Below are positions 15,128 to 22,107 of a DNA stretch of 29,402 nt, piece after piece. The notes under the pieces are model-generated. The model was not told where the DNA came from. It did no database searches and saw only the letters and a list, made by a program, of their open reading frames with translations. Made by a program: the position numbers and the translations under genes. The stretch is from a virus. How positions within the stretch are numbered: the first letter of the stretch is position 1; each line of letters begins with the position of its first letter. The DNA is taken from positions 1 to 29,402 of the IMG/VR virus record IMGVR_UViG_3300012351_000023; one strand, given 5' to 3'.

Positions 15128-16770
15128 TGGCATACTCGATCACGCTGGCAGGTCAGGACATCACGCTACATGTAGACCAGCTAACCGTTGAGATAGAGGA
15201 CACCTTGGGGCAGGGGTCCGGGGCTGGGTCCTCTGGTGGCACACAGGGCAGGGCGGCTACGATCAAGTTCAACACCGACCTCGGACCTATGAATACCGCC
15301 GTGGGTGCGGGGCAGGCCATACCGCAAAGGACTACCAGCCCAGCCATCGTGCCGCGCATCTTCGGGGGGCCAATCACCGGGCTCCCCATCATCACCCTCC
15401 ATGCTGACCCATCACTTGTTAGGCAGGGAGAGATCGTTGTCATAGACGCATCGGGGGCCATTGTATTTGGTGGATTTGCGACGAAGTACACGGACACCAC
15501 TACCTCTGTTATCGGGAATACCAGACGGAACTTCACGACCGTTGAAGGGGTAGACTACTCCACCAGCCTGCAACGGACCATCGTGAATGAGACCTTTGTT
15601 GGGCAGACAGATATCCAGATCATCCAGTTCGTTATGAGTAAGTACGCCCCCTGGATCGACCTGACCTTCCTCCCCACAAACGCCTCCTTCACCTTCGCTG
15701 TGAAGAACTTCAGGAACGTGTCCGTGGAGCAGGTATTGCAGACCATCGCGGGGATTACCGGCTTTATCATCTTCGTGGACTACCAGAAGTTCTTGCGCTA
15801 TGTCTCTCCCAATTCGGCTAGCTCTGCACCATTCAACCTGAGTGACCAACCAGACTTCGTGTTGACGTTCCCACATGCTGTCACGGAGTTCCTACAGGAC
15901 GACAACTCTATTATTAATCGGGTCTTCTTCTATGGTGGAACGAGGACCAGCAACAACTTCACGCAGGACGTATCTACGCTTGCGAATGGGAACAATACGA
16001 CCTTCCCACTAGCCTACCACCCCCTCGTTACCACTGATGGGCTGTACCATGTCCTCGTGAATGGCACGGAGCAGGTGGTAGGTAGGGCAAACGCACCTGG
16101 TCCGGCTAATACCCTCAAGAGTGCTGGTGGCCTTGCTGATGTGCTCATCGACCAGAGTGCTGACACCGCAACCTTCAACGTGGCACCGGCTGGGGGAGCA
16201 ACTGTTCTGGTCAAATACCGTTACTCCTTCCCACTCTCCCTGGTGGTTACTGATGAGACTAGCCGTAAGTTCTTCGGGGGCTACTTCGATGGCTCCATCT
16301 CGGACAACACTATCTTTGACGTGACCACAGCCATCCAGCGCAGCAAGGTCCTTCTCTCCCAGCAGTCATTCGGGCTGATTTCTCTCAAGATCGATACCTA
16401 CCAACCAGGCATCCAGTCGGGCATGCTGATCCATGTAGTCAACGCGGTAAGAGGGATCAACGCGACCTACCTCGTACAGAATGTGGTGGTGGACCCCTAC
16501 GGCAGCGGCAAGTTCATCTTCCACCTGACCCTAGGTGCGTGGGATTGGAACCTGATCGACTTCCTGCTCAAGCTCCCAGCCATCGTGCAGCAGGACACCA
16601 ACCCGGATGAGGTGACGGAGTTCGTGGTCCTCCAACAGCTTCTCGCCAACGTACAGGTACAGGATGCCTGGACGCATACATCAACAACGCCGGGTGGGTA
16701 CTGTGCCCATGCGTCGGTATTAGGAGACGGACATGACGCCTACCCAGGATTTGCTACGATCACAACTTAG
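15127..16770 (+). CDS. Tail hub / tail-associated structural protein
   Basis: 547 residues directly after the tape measure, starting in its stop codon. A beta-rich N-terminus with a Gly/Ser loop (residues 30-45) is followed by GEIVVIDASGAIVFGGF and a middle domain (NVSVEQVLQTIAGITGFIIFVD) resembling the hub fold of gp27/gp44-type proteins. The C-terminal part includes KIDTYQPGIQSGMLIHV, a segment common in phage tail hub proteins. It probably forms the ring at the tail tip that holds the fibres. The last 38 bases overlap the next gene. The family call is moderate; location and beta content are firm. Confidence 0.62.
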   Translation: MAYSITLAGQDITLHVDQLTVEIEDTLGQGSGAGSSGGTQGRAATIKFNTDLGPMNTAVGAGQAIPQRTTSPAIVPRIFGGPITGLPIITLHADPSLVRQGEIVVIDASGAIVFGGFATKYTDTTTSVIGNTRRNFTTVEGVDYSTSLQRTIVNETFVGQTDIQIIQFVMSKYAPWIDLTFLPTNASFTFAVKNFRNVSVEQVLQTIAGITGFIIFVDYQKFLRYVSPNSASSAPFNLSDQPDFVLTFPHAVTEFLQDDNSIINRVFFYGGTRTSNNFTQDVSTLANGNNTTFPLAYHPLVTTDGLYHVLVNGTEQVVGRANAPGPANTLKSAGGLADVLIDQSADTATFNVAPAGGATVLVKYRYSFPLSLVVTDETSRKFFGGYFDGSISDNTIFDVTTAIQRSKVLLSQQSFGLISLKIDTYQPGIQSGMLIHVVNAVRGINATYLVQNVVVDPYGSGKFIFHLTLGAWDWNLIDFLLKLPAIVQQDTNPDEVTEFVVLQQLLANVQVQDAWTHTSTTPGGYCAHASVLGDGHDAYPGFATITT

Positions 16771-17449
16771 GGTACGGGTGGATTGGGTCCTCAAGGAGCA
16801 TCAGGGTGGCCTGTGGGTCCCCATTCACAGGTTCCATAATCTCGTGACCAACTTCGGATTGACCGCACTCGCACAGGCTCCGGGTGGCTTATATGCACCG
16901 CCGATATATCTCGTCATTGACACAGCCTCAACCACTGTCTCGCTTGGTGGTAATCCCGGTGATCCAACCATCCAGTTAGCGGCTGATCCCACACTGACCG
17001 GCGATACACAACTCGTACTCTCTCCAGGGGCAGCAGGCCAGGAGACTGTGACCTTTTCATCAAAGTCCTTCGGTCCACCCTTCACCTATACTCTGGTAGG
17101 ACTCCTGGTGAACGCACATCCACTGAATGACTTGGTAGTGAGGGGGCCTACGATACTCGACACGATATCTTCCGTAGTTAGTGAGGCACAATACGACCCG
17201 ACCTTCAACCCGAATAAGCGAGCTACCCTAACCGCCTCATACTCCCCCGGTCTCGGACAGGGCACCATGCAGTTCTTCCTATCGGGGCTGACAGCAACCA
17301 ACCTGCTTTTCGCACATGTCGGGCTGGCAGATAAGCAGACTATCGGTGTGGGTGGAACGAACCTGCACAACTACGCTGCGCTCGGATACAACCACAACAA
17401 TACCAACGATGTGGAGATTGACGTGACTTACACGATGCAGGTCTTCTAG
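16733..17449 (+). CDS. Minor tail protein
   Basis: 238 residues, starting in the end of the hub gene with TAGGAGAC upstream. The first 45 residues (WVLKEHQGGLWVPIHRFHNLVTNFGL) resemble the short attachment segments of phage tip proteins; the remainder is strand-rich with Gly/Asn turns (GGNPGDPTIQLAADP) and a Gly/His/Asn-rich closing GYNHNNTNDVEIDVTYTMQVF. It probably sits at the tail tip. I recognise no catalytic motif. It is the last gene before the HNH insertion. Confidence 0.6.
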   Translation: MTPTQDLLRSQLRVRVDWVLKEHQGGLWVPIHRFHNLVTNFGLTALAQAPGGLYAPPIYLVIDTASTTVSLGGNPGDPTIQLAADPTLTGDTQLVLSPGAAGQETVTFSSKSFGPPFTYTLVGLLVNAHPLNDLVVRGPTILDTISSVVSEAQYDPTFNPNKRATLTASYSPGLGQGTMQFFLSGLTATNLLFAHVGLADKQTIGVGGTNLHNYAALGYNHNNTNDVEIDVTYTMQVF

Positions 17450-17453
17450 GGAA

Positions 17454-17484
17454 TTACCTGATGCATTCTAGTGTTCTCTACTAT
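17454..17484 (+). promoter_or_regulatory. Candidate promoter of the HNH gene
   Basis: TTACCT (17454-17459) and TACTAT (17479-17484) with a 19-base spacer, four matches of six at the -10. The element begins with the same TTxCCTG as the GIY-YIG promoter, and both precede the shared 27-nt leader, but the spacer is long and the -10 weak. Confidence 0.35.
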
Positions 17485-17503
17485 AGAGGTACATATGAGT
17501 TTA

Positions 17504-17530
17504 GTACTTTTGGGTAGTAGAGGAGTTCGC
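17504..17530 (+). repeat. Copy B of the 27-nt endonuclease leader
   Basis: Identical to the reverse strand of 8864-8890. It includes AGAGGAG, here nine bases from the HNH start, four bases further than in the GIY-YIG copy. It is non-coding in both places. Confidence 0.9.
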
Positions 17531-17534
17531 AACA

Positions 17535-18050
17535 ATGAGGAAGTGTGGTCGCTGCGAGGCTATGCATAACACCAAACATTACTGGTGCCTGGACTGTAGA
17601 AGTGCATACAACAAGGAGACACCAGAGGAGAGGGCACGGTGGAAGTCTCTCAAGAAGGTCGTGTCCAAGGAAGCAGAAGAGAAGAGGCAGCGAGAAAAGA
17701 ACAAGGAGTACCAGAGGAGGTATAGGGCAACGCTCCCCCCATCTCTTTGGGCAAGTAAGGTGAGCAACTGGAGAAGGATAGGAATTACTAATCCACCGGA
17801 AACAAGGGAAGAGTACGAGGAGTTAATTGCGGCTAACGAAGGGATTTGCCCTGCGTGCAGAAGACCTCCAAAGGGTGGAAAAGGGAATGGTTGGGCCTTA
17901 CACCACAACCACAAAACAGGGTTGGTCGTTGGTGTGGTTTGCTCCCGTTGCAACATGGGAATGGGCCAATTTGAGGATAATCCCGACCTACTAATGACGG
18001 TTGCCTTTTGGTTAGTTGAACAAGAGGAGCGCGAGGGGCTGTATGCGTAA
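17535..18050 (+). CDS. Free-standing HNH endonuclease (endonuclease VII-like)
   Basis: 171 residues. An N-terminal zinc finger (CGRCEAM then WCLDC, residues 4-21) is followed by a strongly basic helical linker and the catalytic module: CPACRRPP, ALHHNHKTG, VCSRCNMGMGQFEDNPDLL. The CxxC, HHNH-x-TG and CxxCN set is the hallmark of the recombination endonuclease VII family, in which two CxxC pairs bind zinc and the HNH residues bind the catalytic metal. The place between tail genes and the shared leader with the GIY-YIG gene suggest a mobile homing gene. Codon use is richer in A and AGG/AGA than in its neighbours. Confidence 0.88.
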   Translation: MRKCGRCEAMHNTKHYWCLDCRSAYNKETPEERARWKSLKKVVSKEAEEKRQREKNKEYQRRYRATLPPSLWASKVSNWRRIGITNPPETREEYEELIAANEGICPACRRPPKGGKGNGWALHHNHKTGLVVGVVCSRCNMGMGQFEDNPDLLMTVAFWLVEQEEREGLYA

Positions 18051-18070
18051 ACAAAAAAGAAGTAGAAGTG

Positions 18071-18079
18071 TGCTATACT
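18071..18079 (+). promoter_or_regulatory. Extended -10 promoter upstream of the tail fibre gene
   Basis: TGC followed by TATACT (18074-18079) matches the TGn extended -10 pattern with five of six -10 bases. No -35 is evident, which such promoters tolerate. The start site would be near 18086, about 17 bases before the ATG at 18103. It would restore transcription of the downstream tail genes after the HNH gene. Confidence 0.45.
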
Positions 18080-18102
18080 ATATAGGGAATAAGTAGAAGA
18101 CT

Positions 18103-19197
18103 ATGCCACTGACAGTTAGGACGAACGGCACAAGCGGCTCAAACGTGATCCAAGCAGCCTGGTTTAATGACATCAGGGACCTCCTTACGGGCGTGATGAA
18201 GGACCAGGAGGTGACGATCAAGAACAACCTCGCGCTCAGAGCTATTGCCAACAACCCAGGAGCAGCACCGGGTGGTACCTTGGCCGCAAGCTCTGCATTG
18301 GGTATCGGCATTTATAAGTATGTCTACACCTTCGTAAGTGCCAGTGGGGAATCTACCCAAAGCAACACACTCACCATCACGACCACCACAGGCAACCAAT
18401 CGGTGAACCTAACGGGGATTGTCACTGGAGCACCGGGTACTGTAGCGAGGAATGTTTACCGGACGGTGGTTGGTGGGGCTGTCTTTAAGCTCCTGACCAC
18501 GCTGAATGACAACGTAACCACCACGTTCGCTGACACTACACCAGATGGGAGCCTGGGAGCCAGTAATCCGCCTGTAAGCTCGTCCTTTGGTGGATCACTT
18601 CTCATTGAAAGCTCGAACGGTACAATCAATGGACAGATATTCAATGATGGGTCTATCACGGTAAACAACCTGACTCTGCTCGGGGCTTTCATCGGGGCCA
18701 CCTTATCAGCCACCAATCTATCATTAACCGGGTCCATCCTAGCAGCAGTCAACGCAACACTTTCCGGCTTTCTTAGTGCGAAGTACATCAATCCAGAGGA
18801 CCCGGCATTCCCGTTCATCAATGGCTCTACCTCCGGCACGCTGAAGCTCTACCAACTGACCAGGGGCACGGTAAAGATCACGCTCCTCATAGGCAACAAC
18901 TTCAGGAATGGCGGGGGTAGTGTACAGACTCTTGGGTTTCCTGTGGGGTACACGGATCGCGCCCTTTTCTTCTGCTCTGATACGCCTGGGTTTACTCTCC
19001 GTGTAGGGTCTGGTGGTTCGGATATCACCAACCACGCGATCATCACAAGCATAGCCTCTGGTGGTGGTACATCCACACTCACAACAGCGGTAAACAACTG
19101 GTCCATTGGTGAGCTACGTGGGCCATTCGACACTCTTGGAGCATCTTCAGGTAATGCATCAGCGCACAACTACTTGATATTCATGATAGGTGATTGA
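18103..19197 (+). CDS. Tail fibre / minor tail protein with fibronectin-like domain
   Basis: 364 residues. After an N-terminal virion-anchor helix (AAWFNDIRDLLTGVMKDQEV) comes a beta-sandwich domain over about residues 55-160: GIYKYVYTFVSASGEST, TGAPGTVARNVYRT and a TTFADTTPDGSLG end, the pattern of phage Ig/FN3-type modules. Residues 165-245 form short repeated Leu/Thr/Asn strands (NLTLLGAFIGATLSATNLSL), then a globular C-terminus that may be receptor-binding. The ribosome binding site is weak (AGAAG). It follows an extended -10 promoter. Confidence 0.65.
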   Translation: MPLTVRTNGTSGSNVIQAAWFNDIRDLLTGVMKDQEVTIKNNLALRAIANNPGAAPGGTLAASSALGIGIYKYVYTFVSASGESTQSNTLTITTTTGNQSVNLTGIVTGAPGTVARNVYRTVVGGAVFKLLTTLNDNVTTTFADTTPDGSLGASNPPVSSSFGGSLLIESSNGTINGQIFNDGSITVNNLTLLGAFIGATLSATNLSLTGSILAAVNATLSGFLSAKYINPEDPAFPFINGSTSGTLKLYQLTRGTVKITLLIGNNFRNGGGSVQTLGFPVGYTDRALFFCSDTPGFTLRVGSGGSDITNHAIITSIASGGGTSTLTTAVNNWSIGELRGPFDTLGASSGNASAHNYLIFMIGD

Positions 19198-19199
19198 AA

Positions 19200-19526
19200 A
19201 TGGCTGTAGTATCTGGCATTCACAGGACAATCATCATCCCCTTCGGCACAAGCGAGGGTGGTGGGTTTGATGAGCCCGGGATGCTTACTGCCCTGGCCTC
19301 CCTGGTAGCAAGTACTTCCAACGTAATGGTATCAAGTGCTGGGGTTGGGTATAGGATGTTCGAGAGCTTCTCCGCAGGTGCCTGGCACTTCGGGAGGGGC
19401 ATAGCGATTGAGCTTTGGACCACGGTGGCTGGCGATGCTGTAGTCCTGGGGAATATGCCTACGTTCCAGGCAGCGGTGGGCGGCACGGTCTACACATGGT
19501 CCCACTCGATCAGCTTCGGCTTCTAA
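19200..19526 (+). CDS. Hypothetical virion-associated protein
   Basis: 108 residues from ATG 19200 (AGGTGA upstream, overlapping region of the previous stop); a TTG six bases earlier is possible but less likely. Strand-rich sequence with Gly/Ser turns (GTSEGGGFDEPG, VSSAGVGYRMF) and an aromatic end (YTWSHSISFGF). No recognised family. Its position between fibre genes suggests a fibre accessory protein or chaperone. Confidence 0.58.
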   Translation: MAVVSGIHRTIIIPFGTSEGGGFDEPGMLTALASLVASTSNVMVSSAGVGYRMFESFSAGAWHFGRGIAIELWTTVAGDAVVLGNMPTFQAAVGGTVYTWSHSISFGF

Positions 19527-19535
19527 AAGGAATGT

Positions 19536-19787
19536 ATGCCAGAAGAAAACACACCAATTAATATCCAGACAGAGGACTCCAGGGTATTTCTCAGGCATCA
19601 GGAGTTAATAGAGCAATACGAGCGCACGGCAGCAGCATTGCGTCGGGACCTGGAGCGGCAGATAGAGTTGAGGTATGGGATTGATATGAGGAAAGAGGAT
19701 TGGGTGCTGGACCTTAATCGAGGCATCTTAGAGCGTATAGGTGAGGGGATAAGAGATGTCGAAGAAAGCAACGCGCCACGAGGTTGA
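19536..19787 (+). CDS. Hypothetical charged helical protein
   Basis: 83 residues with AAGGA upstream. Nearly all helical and charged (QELIEQYERTAAALRRDLERQIEL), ending NRGILERIGEGIRDVEES. It overlaps the XhlA-like gene by 32 bases. No family recognised; it could assist the neighbouring membrane protein. Confidence 0.6.
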   Translation: MPEENTPINIQTEDSRVFLRHQELIEQYERTAAALRRDLERQIELRYGIDMRKEDWVLDLNRGILERIGEGIRDVEESNAPRG

Positions 19788-20094
19788 CTTGCGGTTCTTG
19801 GCTATAGACCGCCTGGCTGAGCAGATGATAGAGGATATAGCCATACGCTTTGCTGCGAGGGACAAGGCCGACGATCTGGCTGAGAAGGTCCTGGATGCTC
19901 GTCTCTCTGAGATACGCGGCACCCTCACAGTAGAGGTCAGCGCGCGGGATCAAGCTGCCAGGTCAAACGCAACCCGCATCTCCGCCCTAGAAACTGCCTA
20001 CGCGAACTTACAGGGCCGTATGTGGGCCTTTGGAGTCATCATTACCTTTCTCCTAACCGCCCTGAGTGTCGGTATCCACTTCCTCCCTAAGTAA
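19756..20094 (+). CDS. XhlA-like membrane protein (coiled coil plus C-terminal helix)
   Basis: 112 residues with GAGGGG ribosome binding site. Residues 10-85 are a charged coiled coil including ISALETAYANLQGRM; residues 88-108 are one transmembrane helix (AFGVIITFLLTALSVGI) ending in HFLPK. This order, long amphipathic helix then single C-terminal membrane anchor, is that of hemolysin XhlA-type proteins, which work with a second membrane protein in phage lysis. The adjacent 27-residue membrane peptide could be that partner. Similarity is architectural. Confidence 0.55.
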   Translation: MSKKATRHEVDLRFLAIDRLAEQMIEDIAIRFAARDKADDLAEKVLDARLSEIRGTLTVEVSARDQAARSNATRISALETAYANLQGRMWAFGVIITFLLTALSVGIHFLPK

Positions 20095-20102
20095 AGGTTC
20101 AC

Positions 20103-20186
20103 ATGCTTGAGATTATCAGTATCGTATTAATCGGTTTCATCCTTCTGGTCGATATCGTGGCTCTAATTAGACACTGGAATAGATAA
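20103..20186 (+). CDS. 27-residue single-helix membrane peptide
   Basis: ATG 20103 with AAAGG upstream, TAA overlapping the next ATG (TAATG). The peptide is one hydrophobic helix, IISIVLIGFILLVDIVALI, flanked by Glu3 and a basic HWNR end. The gene fills the gap between two genes exactly and keeps the stop-start overlap style of the operon, which supports it being real. A holin-like or lysis-accessory role is inferred from the neighbour at 19756. Confidence 0.62.
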   Translation: MLEIISIVLIGFILLVDIVALIRHWNR

Positions 20187-20632
20187 TGGCCTTCACAGCT
20201 ACACCCCTGGATGGCAGCGCGACCCCCATCCCTATGCCAACCGTCGTTCCTGATGGCACCAACACTCCGATTGTGGTTGAGGGTGGACCGATCATCAGTA
20301 CGGGTGGCAATAACCTCGCGCCTGTGGCAATGCAGGACATAGAGCGTTCCGGGTACATCGCTGCCACCTCCCCACCATCCGCAACAAATGCCGGGTCCGA
20401 TACCCCGTATACCTTCTCTAGCCAGGTGCAAAGGATTATTATTCAGAACAATACGAGTGCAAACGTCAACTTCGCATTTGATGTTGCAGCGTCTTTAGGA
20501 TCGCTTCTGCTTGTGCCTGGTGCCATGCTCGTCTATCCCAAGAAATGCACAGTATTGCACATCTTCACGGCAGCGGCACAAAATATCAATGGTACCACGG
20601 TGGGCAATATCGTTGTGCTGGGGGCGATCTAA
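20186..20632 (+). CDS. Beta-rich virion protein upstream of the tailspike
   Basis: 148 residues. A Pro/Gly-rich first 60 residues (GSATPIPMPTVVPDGTN) is followed by a compact beta region from TPYTFSSQVQRIIIQNNTSANVNFAF to INGTTVGNIVVLGAI. Such small proteins often precede fibres and may act as spike-attachment adaptors. Both ends overlap neighbours by TAATG. The family is not recognised. Confidence 0.58.
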   Translation: MAFTATPLDGSATPIPMPTVVPDGTNTPIVVEGGPIISTGGNNLAPVAMQDIERSGYIAATSPPSATNAGSDTPYTFSSQVQRIIIQNNTSANVNFAFDVAASLGSLLLVPGAMLVYPKKCTVLHIFTAAAQNINGTTVGNIVVLGAI

Positions 20633-22095
20633 TGCCATATCAATTAACAGTACAACGCAACCTCAATTTTTTCAACATCCTTGATTTTGGCGCGTCTCCT
20701 TTAGCCCCTGCTGCAAAGAATGATACAGCTTTTGTCAATGCTTTTGCCGCGCTACCATCCTCTGGCGGTGTAATTGGTGTGCCTGCCATTGGAACGTTCC
20801 TCATCTCTCAATCCATCATCATCGATAAGGACGGCGTGTCGCTCATCGGCTTTGGGCAGCGGGTGAGCGCGCCAACTATCCAAATCGATTCCTCAGCCGA
20901 CCCGACGTATGCGCTGGTGGTGGGCAACACGCGCAATGCCAATAGCTGTTTCATCTCAGGCATTTCGTTTGTCGGGCGCAACAACACCTCAAGCACCGGC
21001 AAGGGCATTCTTTTTCGTGGCAATGGCGCGAAGATGTTCCAGGTCAAGGTGGCACTCTTTGGTGGGAATGGCATCGCACTAGACTCATTTTCTGGGACCA
21101 TTTATGAGCTGTTTCTGGAGGATATCGAAACTACCACCAACGGCATGAACTCCACGACGCATGGGGACGGCCTCACCATTAGCGCGCTGGTATCGGATAG
21201 CGAGTATCACCGCGTCATCAGTTCAGGCGATGCGGCTAAAACCACGACAGTGAACGGCATCAAGCTCGTGAGCGCAGGGGCGCAAAAGTTCGTAGACTGC
21301 CATTGTTACTTTTGCTCCAATGATGGACTGAACAATGCGGCCTCACCCGGCGCGAAGCTGAGCATCATAGGCGGGGCCTACGAAACCAACGGGGTCAACG
21401 GGATAGAGACGGCAGGTCCCGGTGCCAGTATTATTGGGCCAGCCGTCTACAGCAATGGGAATACCGGCATTGCCTGCTACGCGCAAACATCGGTGGCAGA
21501 CTGCACCCTTAATGCGAATACCAATGCTGATATCTACGCCAATAGCGCCAATGGCGGCGTGATCGAGGGGAATATCTGCTCAGGCACCATTTCTGCCATT
21601 TCACTGGATACCGGAGCGGCAGGCTACGTGGTCGCTGACAACAATCTGGCAGCGACGACGACCAATGTGCTGACGACCAAATCCACCAATTCGGACATTC
21701 ACGACAATATCATTACAGGTGGTGGTAACATCGTCGAGCAGACGGGGGCACAAGGAAACAATATTCACGATAATACGCTGATCGGTGGTGGCACCATCAC
21801 CCAAATTGGCACGTCCACACGCATCAAAAATAATGTTGGGTTCAATCCGCGTGGACATAGTGTCACGCAACCCGCTGTACCTGCTTCAACCGTCGCCGTG
21901 ACCAATACAACAGGTAGCGATTGCACTGTGCTTATCGCGGGTGGAACGCTGACTGTGATAAATGTTGGCGGCTCGGCAACAGGTATCACGGCAGCAGCAG
22001 CGGCGGGGTCTGTACACTCTGTACGCGTGCCTGTGGGGCAGACAATCAGTATTACGTATACCGTCGCCCCCACCTGGCAGTGGTTTGGTGACTAG
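20632..22095 (+). CDS. Right-handed beta-helix tailspike (pectate lyase superfamily)
   Basis: 487 residues from ATG 20632, which overlaps the previous stop. The N-terminus FFNILDFGASP, the early DTAFVNAFAALPSSGGVIGVP and the following short Gly/Asn-spaced coils (GISFVGRNN, NNIHDNTLIGGG) identify a parallel beta-helix of the polysaccharide-binding type. The C-terminus, from NPRGHSVTQPAVPAS to SVAPTWQWFGD-like TYTVAPTWQWFGD, is a widespread phage spike end domain that probably assists trimerisation. It likely binds or cleaves host surface glycan. All nine Arg codons are CGN, whereas neighbours use many AGG/AGA codons, suggesting separate origin. Confidence 0.78.
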   Translation: MPYQLTVQRNLNFFNILDFGASPLAPAAKNDTAFVNAFAALPSSGGVIGVPAIGTFLISQSIIIDKDGVSLIGFGQRVSAPTIQIDSSADPTYALVVGNTRNANSCFISGISFVGRNNTSSTGKGILFRGNGAKMFQVKVALFGGNGIALDSFSGTIYELFLEDIETTTNGMNSTTHGDGLTISALVSDSEYHRVISSGDAAKTTTVNGIKLVSAGAQKFVDCHCYFCSNDGLNNAASPGAKLSIIGGAYETNGVNGIETAGPGASIIGPAVYSNGNTGIACYAQTSVADCTLNANTNADIYANSANGGVIEGNICSGTISAISLDTGAAGYVVADNNLAATTTNVLTTKSTNSDIHDNIITGGGNIVEQTGAQGNNIHDNTLIGGGTITQIGTSTRIKNNVGFNPRGHSVTQPAVPASTVAVTNTTGSDCTVLIAGGTLTVINVGGSATGITAAAAAGSVHSVRVPVGQTISITYTVAPTWQWFGD

Positions 22096-22107
22096 AAAGG
22101 ACCTCAT

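Noticed and set aside
20545-20631. N-terminal extension of the tailspike to ATG 20545
   Set aside because: It lies wholly inside the preceding gene; ATG 20632 overlaps that gene's stop in the TAATG style and gives the normal beta-helix N-terminus.
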